A stretch of 60,851 nt of DNA, from assembly GCA_023433615.1 (NCBI GenBank), contig JAEZCJ010000147.1:1-60851 (forward strand), written 5' to 3'. Below the pieces are notes generated by a model. The model saw only the letters and a program-made list of their open reading frames with translations, did not search any database and was not told the origin of the DNA. Shown piece by piece: positions 1-10,700 of the stretch (within the stretch, counting starts at the first letter, position 1; each line of letters begins with the position of its first letter). The stretch is from Bacillota bacterium. Its GTDB lineage: Bacteria; Bacillota; Bacilli; Paenibacillales; Paenibacillaceae. The translations under genes were made by a program, and so were the position numbers.

Positions 1-22
1 CGGCAAGCGCATGCGCTTGCCG
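1..22. terminator. Perfect 22-bp palindrome, possible terminator
   Basis: Bases 1-22 form a perfect inverted repeat that starts 19 nt beyond the stop codon of the large minus-strand SLH gene. It could be the stem of its transcription terminator. The T-run that would confirm this would lie outside the window, so the call is tentative. A protein-binding site is the alternative. Confidence 0.4.
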
Positions 23-40
23 GAGGTTTCCGTATGCCAA

Positions 41-3000
41 TCACCGCAATCCGTTATCGATCAATTCCGCCGATCGCAGCAGACGCTGGAGCATGGCGGC
101 GGTTTCGGCCCGCGTGATCCACGCCTCGGCATCCAACAGCCGGCCGTTTCTACCGCCTACGATGCCGCTCTCCGTAACCTTCGCGACGCTGTCGCGAGCC
201 CAGCTCGCCACTTGCCCGCCATCCTCGAACTTCATGAGTGGGCTCGCTCCTACGCTCCCTGCTGCCGGCCGCGGATCTGACATATGCGTCAGCTCCATCG
301 CCCTTGCGACCATGACCATCGCTTCCTGGCGGGTGATCCGCTCCGTCGGCCGGAACGTGCCGTCGGTATAGCCTCCGATCAAGCCGCGCTCATACGCGGC
401 ATGAATCGCTCCGCCTTGCACATCTTTGAAGACGGTGTCGACGCTGCTCGCATGGATGCCCAATGCTCTGACGAGCATCGCGGCGAACTCACCGCGAGTA
501 ACGGCCCGGTCCGGACGGAACAGCTTGTCGTCATAGCCGTTCAGAATCAGGCGAGCGCCTAAGTCGTGCACGATGTCCCGGCTCCAGTGCTGCTCGACAT
601 CTCTGAACTGAACGGACTTCGCGATCAGCGCATAATCGCTGTTCGTCAAGCTGCTGATGCTTGCAAAGTAATGTCCGTCGATGACTGCGATTCGCGTCGG
701 TACATGCCGCAGGGTGCCGTCAGGCTCGACGACCGCAGCAGTCGCAATCGTGCCGGGATCGACGCCGTCCGGGAGCTTCACCGTTCGCTCGACCATGCGT
801 TTGAACGTTGAGGCCTCGACTTCCCGGCCATTATGGATGCCCTTCACGGTGAAACGTACGGGCACGGCAACGATCGTGCTGTCCTGCGCTGCCGCAGCGT
901 CGTTGGCAAGCTGTTGAACGGCGCCTGGCGCCAGCGCAATCTCTACCCGAATCTCTAGCGCTTCGGGCGCAATCGATTCGCCTAGTTCGGCGATGAGCCG
1001 ATCCACTTGAATGAGCTCGGCATCGATCTCATAGCGCCAGTCGTCCGTGCGAACTTCGAGCTTCATGCCATGCTGCTCCAGCCATTTCACTTGATCGCCT
1101 GTCAGGATGCCCGCTACGGTGTCAGCCGGTTCAGTGAAGGGGAGCGTCAACGTGCCTTCGCCAGCACCTGCGGCTACGAGCGCTTCCAGCTTGTCCGCGG
1201 CGACGGTCATCGTAGCGATCGTGGACCCCGCGGTCTCCGTCACCTTCAGCAGGCCTGCGTTCTCGTGCTTGCCGTTCACCCAGATTACCGCCGCTCGAGG
1301 CTCGTTGCCCTCGGCTGCTTGATCGGCATCGCTGCCGCTGCCGGAGCCTCCGCCGGATGCGGGATCCGGATCAGGCTCGGGGTCTGGTCCCGGACCTGGA
1401 TCGGGTCCAGGGTTCGGTCCTGGATCTGGATCTGGATCTGGGTCTGGGTCTGGGTCTGGACCAGGACCCGGTTCCTCACCTCCTTCCTCCGGAGGTACGG
1501 CCTCCCAGCCGCCGTAGAGGATCAGATCGGCTGTAACTCCTGCCCCGAAGTCATAAGCTAGGGTGCCGGCCGCATCGGTATGCCAACCGATGAATCGGAA
1601 GCCGGAACGTTCCGGGTCGGGGCTCGGCTTAACGGCGCTATCCCCGCAAGGCACGAGCTGCGGCACGATTGCCGATCCGCCGTTACTGTCGAAGACGATC
1701 GCGCATGACGGAATGCCGGGCACAGCGCTCACTTGCGCCGCGCTTGCGCTCTCTCCGCTCTCATTCACGGCCTTCACCGCAAAATAGTAGCGCGTGCCGT
1801 TCAAGAGACCCGTCGCGGCGTATACGGTATCCGTCACGGATATCGTTGGGCTGCCGTACGCGCCGTCCGTCGTGCCGACATAGACGTTGTACCCTGTTGC
1901 CTGCGGTACGGACGACCAACCGATCCGAACATAGCCGTCTCCGACCTCCTGAACGGTCAGCTGTTCCGGCGCGTCGTTCGGCGCTTCGCGCTCCCATCCT
2001 GCATAGAGCGTCAGATGCGTAACGACCGGTAAGCCATAATCGTGCAACGCGCTCAGATCGGCATCCGTGTACCAGCCCGTAAACGCATATCCGGCAAGCG
2101 TGGGGGTAACATCCGGCCGGGCAACTGCATCGCCGCAAGGCAGAAAGATCCTATCGACCGCGCTGCCGCCCCTGCTGTCGAAGCTCACCGTGCACATCGC
2201 CCGATCCGGCGTAGCGCTAACCTGCTCCCCATGTCCGCTCTCCCCGCTTACGTTCACGGCCGTAACGGAGTAGTAGTACGTCGTACCGTTCGTTAGCCCG
2301 GCTGCCGCGTAGACGGTATCCGTTACGTTAGCGGCGAGTTCGCCCGGCAAGCCGGCCGTCATGCCTACATAGACGTTATAGCTTGCAGCTCGGGGTACGG
2401 ACGACCAGCCGATCTGCACGTAGCCGTCGCCTGTTCCCCGTACCGCCGTATCGGATGGAGCGTCCGGAATAGCCGGCAGCCACTCGGCATAGAGCTCCAA
2501 ATCCGCCGAGACCGGGCTATCGAACAGATAAGGCCGCGTCCCTGCTTCATCTTCGTACCATCCCGCGAAGACATAGTCCGCTCGATGCGGCTCCGTCGGC
2601 GCGGCGACCGGCTCTCCGCAGATCACGTCTTCGAACATTCCCTCCAAGCCGATCTCGCTTACGAAATGCACGCGGCAAGTCGCCAGCGACATCGATTGCA
2701 CGACAGAATGATAATTGTAATCGAACGTCTCGTTATCCCACTCGGTCGTAGCGTACAAGGCATATAACCGGTCACCTGCCTGCAGCAGCTCCATTGCGAG
2801 CAATCGGCTGTAGTTCTGCTGAATCGGTTCCCCGATCCTGCTTGGGTTCGCATGCATACGGTCGACAGCCAGCACGTGCGCGAAGCTGAAGTTGGCAAAA
2901 TCCACCTCGTTAGCCGAGTAGAGCACATACGGCGTCTTGCTTCCCGCGGCGACCGACATGATATCGAGAACGGAAGCGTGTTCGTCCGTCACCTCCCACT

Positions 3001-6000
3001 GTCGATCGGCAATCCCCGTCCACTCGCCGTTCTCGAGCCGCATGACGACGACCTCGGCAGACTGATCGGCATAGGTGAAGAGCAGCGTTAGGTTTGGCAC
3101 GCCGCCTTGCGATGACAGCTGCATATCCGCAATATTACGATTCCAATCCAATGCCGGCAGGCTGCTTGCATCTCCTGCCGGAAGCCACGTCGCGTCCGGA
3201 TCGGTCCCATCCAAGCTCCATGCCGCAACGCCTAATTGCACAGCGGCGAGATCAATGTACCCGTAAGCTACGTACAGCTTCGAACCGTCCGTATGGAATG
3301 TCGACGAGAATACCGAATGAAGGTCAAGCGGCAAGTTCGCGCCTGCATCCGCCCACAATCCTGTGTCGCCGTCCCACTTCATGATCGTTAGCTTGCTGAG
3401 TTCCGCATGAGCCACGTAAGGCGTGCCGCCGACCATAGTCAAGGAAAGCTCGGCCAGATTGTTCCCCGAGAAAACGACATTCGACAGCCCCGTCGCATCC
3501 GACCACTCAACCTCCTCGGGACCAAGCCTCATCAGACGCAAGCGCTGCTCGCTATCGTTAAATGCCACATACACGGTATCCTGTTCGATGAACAGGGAAG
3601 CGAATTGGCCGCTCGTCCCATCCAGGATTTCCGCGAACTGCCGATCGCCGACCGGCTCCCACGCTTCATCCGCATATCTTCGAACCGATAAGTAGCCGGC
3701 ATCCCAGTACGCTTCGACGAGTTCGTCGTCGTCCATCACAGCGTCCAGATGAAATTTACGGTCGACCATATGATCGATAAGCTGCCATGTCCCGGACGCC
3801 AACGGCTCCGATGTGCGAGTCCATTTCGCGTAGAGCGGCAGCACGTCTACAGCATTCGCTTCCGATGCGATGAACGGCACGATGAAGTTCTCGTCCTTGA
3901 ACCATCCGCCAAAGTCGAAGCCCTCCCTGTCTGGAGGCGCCTCCACCATACCCATACACGGCTGCGTCGCCTGAAGCGGAGACGATCCGTCCTTCAAGTA
4001 GAACTGGTACGAGCAGGCGACGTAAGGAATGACCCGCTCCGTCGGCGGCGACCACCCGCTCGCGCCTTCGCCGTTCACGGCTGCCACGCGGAACGCGTAT
4101 CCGATTCCCGCCTGCAAGCCGTCCAGCGTCAGCTCGACCGGATCGGCATTCGGCGGATCGGGCAAGAGCATATCCTCGTGCTCGTAACTGTCCAAGCCGC
4201 TGTCGTCATCCGGCAGCACCGTCACCCGGTAGCCCGTTATCGCGCTGCCGCCGTCATCCGGCAGGTCGAAGCTCAGGATCGCCTTCATCCCGGCAACCGT
4301 CGCGGCAACCGTCTGCGGCTCATCGGGGCTCGTCCTCGGCATTCCGCTGGCCTGCTCGGAATACGCGCTCTCCACCTCGCCGTCCGTAGCCGTCACGACG
4401 TAATAATACACGGTGCCGTTCACGAGCCCTTCATCGGCATATTGCGTGTCGGGCACTTCGCCGACTGCCGTGCCGACGTTATCCGGGTCCGTGCTTCGAT
4501 AGATCCGATAGCCGGTCGCGCCGGGAACGGCATCCCACGACAGCGTAATCTGTTCGTCCCCGTATTGGTCTACCGTCAAGCTTGCCGGTTGACCGAGGTT
4601 CCATACGGCATGCAGTTGAATGGATCGATCGACCCGCTGCGCAAAATCGAACGGCTGTCCTCCGTCTTCCGCCCAGTATTCGAAATGATAATTCGGCTTC
4701 TCTACGCCAGGGCCGGGCTCGGGCAGGGGCTCGCCGCAAGGCAGCTCTGACATCCAAGGAGCGCTTCCCCCAACGCGGGGATCGAACGTGACGGCACACC
4801 ACTGATCGTAGTCGAGCGACCGCACTTCCGTATAATAGCTGTTAGTATAATAAGTTACGTAAGGCTGATAGTCCTGCACCGCCAATCCGAGGTTGAAAAT
4901 TGCCGTACCCCTTGGATAGACGCGGCTTCCGACCTGATACCACGCGCCATTGACGTGCTTCTTCACAATCGTGCCATGCTCCGAGCTCTCAGAATCTACG
5001 TAAGCAACGTAAATCGTTCCTTGATCAACTTGCATGTCGACTTCGTAGCCGACAATATGTCCGCCTAAGCTTGACCACTGCCCAGCCAAGCGATCATAGC
5101 TCCACACTTCCAGAACGCGCTCGGCCGAAGCATTGATTCTACTCCGGGCATAGTACAGCCGGTCCCCGTCGGCTGCCAGCGCTGCCGCCGAGCTGTACCG
5201 GATCTCCGTCGGCACGACGACGGACTGCCACGCTGAATCTGCGGCCGCCAAGTCCCAATGCAGCACGCGAAGCTCTGATGAACCGGCCTGCTGGACGGTA
5301 AGCCAGACCGCATCCCCACCTTGCCGCAGCATCATCGAGCCGTTCCTGACTTCGCCGTATGCCGACAGATCGCCGACCGTCTGCCATTCGGCGGTATCGT
5401 CGTCAAGAATCAGCCGCTTCACCTTCACTGTTCCGTTCGAACCCGCTGCCTCAAGATACGCGACATACAGAATATCCTCATGTACAAGCAAGGAGTAGCG
5501 GCCTAGCGAATTGGTCGAGACGGGCTGCATCCCGACCTGCGTCCATTCGACGCCGTCATGCTTCATGACGACTGACTGATCAGACGTTGTCGTATAGATG
5601 ACGTACGGTATTCTCTCGCTGACGGTCACTACGGGATCATAGGCGTTCCCGAGCGTGAACTTGCGATTGCCGATAGGCTGCCACGCGGCGTCTTCATAGG
5701 CGAGCACCGAAATCGCGCCGTCGTCCCGATACGCCAGGTAGGGCTTGCCGTCTTCGAGGTATAGGGAAGGATTCTGCCCCTTCAAGCTTGCTCCCAGCAG
5801 CTGCCACGGCTGATTCGCTTCGTCGGTCGGCATTCGCGGCATCGCCTGCACCTCTTCGGACGTGCCGCTCTCCAATCCGTCCGACTGCGAGGTGATCGCG
5901 AAGAAGTACGTTTCGCCGTTAACCAGGTTCGGTACGATTACCTTCAACTCGGCCAGACTCGCGCTCGCGGTCATCGACTCGGCATCCGCGGCTTGACGGG

Positions 6001-7573
6001 GATTCGGCGCATTGGCGTAGTAGATGGTGTACGTATCCGCGCCTGCTACAGCCGACCATGCAACCTGCGCATAAGCATCGCCCACCGATTCGACGGAAAC
6101 AGTCGCCGGAGGATCCGGCTTGACGGTCTGAATGACCGTAGCGCCTAGATAGCCTTCGGATTGCACGCTGATCGTCTGGAATCCGGCATCGAGCGAGCCA
6201 GGGAAGATCGTGATGCTGCCCGGGTTAATCGCGTAATTCCGATCCTCGTATAGCTTGCGGCCGTTCGCTACGACACGCGCCACGCGTTCCCGCCAGAGTG
6301 GATCGTCATCGAACGTCAGCACGACCTCATCGCCACGCCCGCGCTCGCGAGCATCCGCCGTTATCGCGGGCGGAATGTCGAGCTCGACCTCATCGGTATA
6401 CGTAAACAGCTTGTAGTCGCCGCTCGAGGCCCCTTTGACGCGCTCCGCCATGCTGAGGGTTAGCTTGCCTTGCTCCACATGGAGAGACAGGTTGTCATAA
6501 TAAGTATCGTCGTCCGGCGCGACGATCGGGTTGCCCAAGGTCGTCCATTCCATGCCGTCGAATCGGTCTACGCCGATGCGGTAGATTCCGTCGACACTGG
6601 AGCTGTATGCCACGTACATGATTCCGGCATGCCAACGAATAACCGGTCTGGACGAATACGAGTATGCATAGTTGTACTTGTTGCCCAATACCCCGATACT
6701 CTGCCAATTGGCCCCCGCTTGCTTCACGTTCGTCAGTCCGTAGAAGTTGATGTGGGCATTGTACAGCCGGCCTTCGTGAACGGTAGCCGAGAAGTTGGAT
6801 CCGGCATCCGAGACGTGCCACTCGGACCCATAACCGGTAACATGGACCCAACTGCCGTCTGGAACCGTATCGTCGAACTTCTCGACTTGATAATAGGAAT
6901 TCCCCGCATAATTGCGGTTTCGGCTGACATAGACAACGCCATCCGCGACTTGCATTCCTATTCCGTTCGTCCAGTAGCTTCGGTCCAGCGGCTGGTCGCC
7001 GCCAAGGTCCTCCCACGTGCCGGCATCGGCCCGGTATTTCTTGACGTAGGCCTCATACTGCGCAGTGGCAGAGTAGCGTTGATAAGCGACGTAGATTTCG
7101 CCTCTGTCGACGGCAAGCGTAATCTCGCTTGCGATCCTATCCGCCCCGGAGAATCCCCGCGGGCCCATATATGACCATTCGTTCTTCTCCGCATCGTACC
7201 GCATGACCGACACGCCTCGGTAATTGTAGTGTCCGTCGTCAAAAGCGACATAAGGCACGCCATTATAGACGTACAAGGACATAGCGTATGCATTGCTATC
7301 CGTGATCGTCGCCGGCCCGACCGAGCTCCAGACGCCGTCCTCGAGCTTGCGAACGGCAAGCTTCCCGCTCGGGATTTCCATATGCGCGACATAGACGATT
7401 TCGCCGTCCACGAAAGTAGACATATCGCGTCCCCTGAACGTCTCGTCTTCGCCGGTCCAGCCCTCGTCCTCCGCGTATAAGGCTTGAAGCGGCATGAACG
7501 ATGCAAACGCGGCGATCGCCAAGAGGATGGCTGCCCATGCGGCGCGCAATCTCCATCGGCTGCTCGATACCAT
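41..7573 (-). CDS. Giant SLH surface protein with FN3 and InlB-type repeats
   Basis: About 2,510 residues. I place the start at 7573 because a GAGGTGAG ribosome site lies 5 nt upstream and the resulting N-terminus is a signal peptide (RWRLR, hydrophobic core, ALYA cleavage). Three long blocks of YVAY-type beta-propeller-like repeats (about 70-400, 630-920, 1280-1620) are separated by five fibronectin-III domains (near 485, 995, 1085, 1705, 1870) and five InlB-B/Listeria-Bacteroides repeats (near 925, 1185, 1635, 1795, 1960). A Pro-Asp linker (about 2030-2080) leads to a pre-SLH region and three SLH domains (about 2325-2505). SLH domains anchor proteins to pyruvylated secondary wall polymer, so this is an exported, wall-bound protein. 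Each InlB repeat carries a conserved Cys pair. Ligand or substrate is unknown. It may be transcribed with the LuxR-type gene upstream. Confidence 0.93.
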   Translation of the reverse strand: MVSSSRWRLRAAWAAILLAIAAFASFMPLQALYAEDEGWTGEDETFRGRDMSTFVDGEIVYVAHMEIPSGKLAVRKLEDGVWSSVGPATITDSNAYAMSLYVYNGVPYVAFDDGHYNYRGVSVMRYDAEKNEWSYMGPRGFSGADRIASEITLAVDRGEIYVAYQRYSATAQYEAYVKKYRADAGTWEDLGGDQPLDRSYWTNGIGMQVADGVVYVSRNRNYAGNSYYQVEKFDDTVPDGSWVHVTGYGSEWHVSDAGSNFSATVHEGRLYNAHINFYGLTNVKQAGANWQSIGVLGNKYNYAYSYSSRPVIRWHAGIMYVAYSSSVDGIYRIGVDRFDGMEWTTLGNPIVAPDDDTYYDNLSLHVEQGKLTLSMAERVKGASSGDYKLFTYTDEVELDIPPAITADARERGRGDEVVLTFDDDPLWRERVARVVANGRKLYEDRNYAINPGSITIFPGSLDAGFQTISVQSEGYLGATVIQTVKPDPPATVSVESVGDAYAQVAWSAVAGADTYTIYYANAPNPRQAADAESMTASASLAELKVIVPNLVNGETYFFAITSQSDGLESGTSEEVQAMPRMPTDEANQPWQLLGASLKGQNPSLYLEDGKPYLAYRDDGAISVLAYEDAAWQPIGNRKFTLGNAYDPVVTVSERIPYVIYTTTSDQSVVMKHDGVEWTQVGMQPVSTNSLGRYSLLVHEDILYVAYLEAAGSNGTVKVKRLILDDDTAEWQTVGDLSAYGEVRNGSMMLRQGGDAVWLTVQQAGSSELRVLHWDLAAADSAWQSVVVPTEIRYSSAAALAADGDRLYYARSRINASAERVLEVWSYDRLAGQWSSLGGHIVGYEVDMQVDQGTIYVAYVDSESSEHGTIVKKHVNGAWYQVGSRVYPRGTAIFNLGLAVQDYQPYVTYYTNSYYTEVRSLDYDQWCAVTFDPRVGGSAPWMSELPCGEPLPEPGPGVEKPNYHFEYWAEDGGQPFDFAQRVDRSIQLHAVWNLGQPASLTVDQYGDEQITLSWDAVPGATGYRIYRSTDPDNVGTAVGEVPDTQYADEGLVNGTVYYYVVTATDGEVESAYSEQASGMPRTSPDEPQTVAATVAGMKAILSFDLPDDGGSAITGYRVTVLPDDDSGLDSYEHEDMLLPDPPNADPVELTLDGLQAGIGYAFRVAAVNGEGASGWSPPTERVIPYVACSYQFYLKDGSSPLQATQPCMGMVEAPPDREGFDFGGWFKDENFIVPFIASEANAVDVLPLYAKWTRTSEPLASGTWQLIDHMVDRKFHLDAVMDDDELVEAYWDAGYLSVRRYADEAWEPVGDRQFAEILDGTSGQFASLFIEQDTVYVAFNDSEQRLRLMRLGPEEVEWSDATGLSNVVFSGNNLAELSLTMVGGTPYVAHAELSKLTIMKWDGDTGLWADAGANLPLDLHSVFSSTFHTDGSKLYVAYGYIDLAAVQLGVAAWSLDGTDPDATWLPAGDASSLPALDWNRNIADMQLSSQGGVPNLTLLFTYADQSAEVVVMRLENGEWTGIADRQWEVTDEHASVLDIMSVAAGSKTPYVLYSANEVDFANFSFAHVLAVDRMHANPSRIGEPIQQNYSRLLAMELLQAGDRLYALYATTEWDNETFDYNYHSVVQSMSLATCRVHFVSEIGLEGMFEDVICGEPVAAPTEPHRADYVFAGWYEDEAGTRPYLFDSPVSADLELYAEWLPAIPDAPSDTAVRGTGDGYVQIGWSSVPRAASYNVYVGMTAGLPGELAANVTDTVYAAAGLTNGTTYYYSVTAVNVSGESGHGEQVSATPDRAMCTVSFDSRGGSAVDRIFLPCGDAVARPDVTPTLAGYAFTGWYTDADLSALHDYGLPVVTHLTLYAGWEREAPNDAPEQLTVQEVGDGYVRIGWSSVPQATGYNVYVGTTDGAYGSPTISVTDTVYAATGLLNGTRYYFAVKAVNESGESASAAQVSAVPGIPSCAIVFDSNGGSAIVPQLVPCGDSAVKPSPDPERSGFRFIGWHTDAAGTLAYDFGAGVTADLILYGGWEAVPPEEGGEEPGPGPDPDPDPDPDPDPGPNPGPDPGPGPDPEPDPDPASGGGSGSGSDADQAAEGNEPRAAVIWVNGKHENAGLLKVTETAGSTIATMTVAADKLEALVAAGAGEGTLTLPFTEPADTVAGILTGDQVKWLEQHGMKLEVRTDDWRYEIDAELIQVDRLIAELGESIAPEALEIRVEIALAPGAVQQLANDAAAAQDSTIVAVPVRFTVKGIHNGREVEASTFKRMVERTVKLPDGVDPGTIATAAVVEPDGTLRHVPTRIAVIDGHYFASISSLTNSDYALIAKSVQFRDVEQHWSRDIVHDLGARLILNGYDDKLFRPDRAVTRGEFAAMLVRALGIHASSVDTVFKDVQGGAIHAAYERGLIGGYTDGTFRPTERITRQEAMVMVARAMELTHMSDPRPAAGSVGASPLMKFEDGGQVASWARDSVAKVTESGIVGGRNGRLLDAEAWITRAETAAMLQRLLRSAELIDNGLR
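1422..1457. repeat. Hexanucleotide tandem repeat in SLH gene (Asp-Pro linker)
   Basis: Six perfect-phase 6-nt units (three GGATCT, three GGGTCT on the plus strand) encode the Asp-Pro dipeptide run of the linker of the minus-strand SLH protein. The unit is a multiple of three, so slippage would change linker length without breaking the frame. Confidence 0.85.
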
Positions 7574-7667
7574 ATACTCACCTCTTCGACATCTTTTCTC
7601 TCCCTGACCAAGGACTTTCTGACCACTAGAAGTAAGAAGAGTATAAAACGAATGTCGAAAAAGCACA

Positions 7668-7683
7668 TATACCATATGGTATA
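7668..7683. promoter_or_regulatory. 16-bp palindrome upstream of the giant SLH gene
   Basis: A perfect AT-rich palindrome (TATACCATATGGTATA) about 95 nt upstream of the SLH start codon and 39 nt downstream of the LuxR-type regulator stop. Its symmetry and position suggest an operator. No promoter with good spacing is visible beside it, so the assignment is a guess. Confidence 0.35.
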
Positions 7684-7721
7684 GATCGAGCAAGTCGGAT
7701 GGATCCGATCTCGTTGCAGCA

Positions 7722-10700
7722 TTACAGCAGCTTCATTCGCTCCGCCTTCGCCACTGCGTTCATGCGCCGGCTGACATTCAGCTTGCTGAACAGGTTATGC
7801 GTATGAACCTTGACCGTGCCTGCGGTAACGCCGAGCTTCACGGCAATTTCCTTGTTCGTCATCCCTCTCGACATATAGCTGAGCACTTCCAGCTCACGAT
7901 CTGTCAACGGCTCGATGAGGCGTTCGTCAATGGGCTCCGGCTTCGGTTCGTTGTCGTCGGCGGAATCGCCGAACGTCTCCGACAGCTTCATCATGAACAA
8001 CGATTGCGCCGCCAGCATGGATAATGCCGATAGCAGCTCTTCGGAAAGCGGATGGACAGCCTTCGGCAGCTCGAGATACAGCACGCCTACGAATTGCGAT
8101 TGGACATAGATGGGGAGACAGCTGATCGATCGATTCGGATGCTCGGCATAATACGGGTCGTCGGCGAACAGCTCGTCTTGGGAGGCATTGCCGATCTGCA
8201 CCGGCTTGCCCCATCGCGAAGTATATTGAATGAGCGAGCGCGGCACGTGCCGGCTGTGCTCCATCCATTCCGGAGCCGTCTCGCTCCAGAGCCCTCTCCT
8301 CATCGCCTGTTCGATCCATAACCCGTCGCTGCGCCTTCGGATCAGACAGCCGTATTGCATATCGGTTATCTCTACGATGCGCTCGACCAAGCGCTGCCGG
8401 ATATCATGCAGGCTCATGTCCGGCGAGAATGTCAAAGAGTCCTTCATCATCTCCATGGCGCGGCTGCGCGCCTGCCCGACTCTCGCATAATTGGCGCCGG
8501 ACTCGACATGTTGAGAGGGCATACGTTCATGATCGGGAACACTGCGAGAGAACCATTCGGGAAATTCGTCACGCAGCCTGCTGGACTTGGACTCGACGCC
8601 CCACTCTGCATAAGCATCGTGCGCCTCCGACATATAGCCCTGCGCGATGCGCTCCCTCCCCTTCGCGAGATGATGCCTCGCGGCGCGCTCGCAGGCCACC
8701 GCCCTGTATTGCGGGTCTCCATTGTCGCGGGCAAGCTGTATGGACCTGTCGTACAGTTCGATAATGGTCGGCTCGGGAACGCGTCCGCTCGGCTGCTCGG
8801 CCTGCAGCAGCATGAACTTGTAGCCGAAGCAAGCGGGAGACATCCCGGACCAATCGCGGAATTCGCGATAACGCAGCCTCAGCCTGCTTCTCCATGGCTG
8901 TGCGTCGGCATCCGGCCTCGCGCTGAGCAGCGCAGACAATGCCATCGCTTCATAGAAATGCAAGATCGGCATATGAGGCGATTGTACGGCAAGCCCTTCA
9001 TGCGGCTCTGCCAGCTCCGCATACCGAACCGCTTCTTCATAGCGGCCGAATAAATAGCTGATCTGCGTCTTGTACGTATAGATCTGATACAACGTGACGG
9101 CCCTGCTCTCGTCTTGCATGACGTCTTCTAACAACTGCGCCTCGCTTGCGCGCCCTACCGTCAACGCGAAATCGCCGTCGTCCGTCGATTGGAGCATCTC
9201 GGCGACATGCATGTAGATCATCACGTTCTTGTAGATGAGCTCTTCCTTCGTAATCTCGACGTACTGCAGGCACTCCGACATGACCTTCAGCATCTGCTGC
9301 ATCGGATGAACGGCATACGACAAGTTGATCAATCCGCCGATCGCATAGCTGGCGAATACATAGTCTCCGGATTGCAGGCCATAGTGAATCGCATCGGTCA
9401 ACTGTTCCTCGTCCCGCTGCTTATAGCCCATCCACGGCGAGATGACGCAATGGTACATCGCGTACACCTTGGATTTCACCGAAGCGACGCCGGATCGATC
9501 CGCGAGATCCATCGCGATATTCCCGAGCCGATATCCGCTCGCCAAGTCGCGCGTCATCGTGCAGAGCACCATCCCGTAGGAGGCATAGATCGCGGAGGCG
9601 ATGGGCGTCGCGCCGTGCTCCATGACCAGCCGAATAAACCGGGAGGACAAGAGCGCAAACACCTCCCGATTCGAGAAGAAGGTCGGTCCGACCAGCGATA
9701 CCATGATCTCCATCATGAGGCGAATCGCAGGTTCGTCCGTCTCGGGGAGCGCATGCAGCTCCTGAATCCTGGCATCCAGCTCGCGCTTGGCTTGACGAAT
9801 CTCTCTTTGCACGACGGCCTTGCCAGGCGAGGTCGACAGCCGCATGCCTGCCTCTCGCAGCGTCGCGCAGCCTAGCTCGATCGCTTGCGCGTATTTGCCG
9901 ATATTGCTGTACTGATCGATCTTGAGCTTCACCACCTGAGCGCGCTGCAGCCAGCAGCCGGCCCTCTGTATCAGCTCGTCCAGCCTCGCCTCCGCCTGCT
10001 CGTAATACGTACACAAGTACTCGCACTCCGCAGCCCGCAGATGCAATTGAAACGTGAACGCGTTATCGGCGCTCCAATAGTCATCAGGCAAGCATTCTAA
10101 CGCCCGACGATAATAGGAAAGCGCTTCCGAATACGCCGACGATTGCATCGCTTTGCCGCCTGCCTCTTCGTTAAGCCTGCAGCACAGCTCTCGCTCCGCG
10201 GCCGACATGAGCTCCAGCGCTTCATTCAGGTGATTGACCGTATCGAACAATATCGGCTCTCTGTCTGCCGTACGATAGATTTCCAACAAGTATCGGCCTG
10301 CCGCCAGGTGAATCGCCGATCGTTCCTGGCGGTTCGAGAGTGAATATGCCGCTTGATGAATGCGGTCATGCGAGAACGCGTAGACACGGCCGACGCTTGC
10401 ATCGTCCTGGTAGGCCAGCAGCCCGGCTTGGACGGCATCGAATAATTGAACGTCCAACCGGGATTGGGACAGTCCGCTGACCGCGCTCAGAATAGCCCCT
10501 GCGAACGAACCGCCGAGACACGCGGCAACGGTTAGCAGTTGCTGCGCATGCGCGGGAAGGCGCTTGATCCTGCCCGTCAAATATTCGATCTGGCCGTCGA
10601 TGCTCGGAAAAGCCGACAGCGCTTCAAGATTCCATCTCCATTGTCCGGCATTACCCGCCAGGCTGATTATGCCTTCGTCTAGCGCAGTCTGAATCAACTG

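Noticed and set aside
3749..4750. Long plus-strand open frame (333 codons) inside the first SLH gene
   Set aside because: It is antisense to recognisable FN3 and InlB domains, is Arg/His-rich with no domain, and has no ribosome site. It is a by-product of GC-rich codon use.
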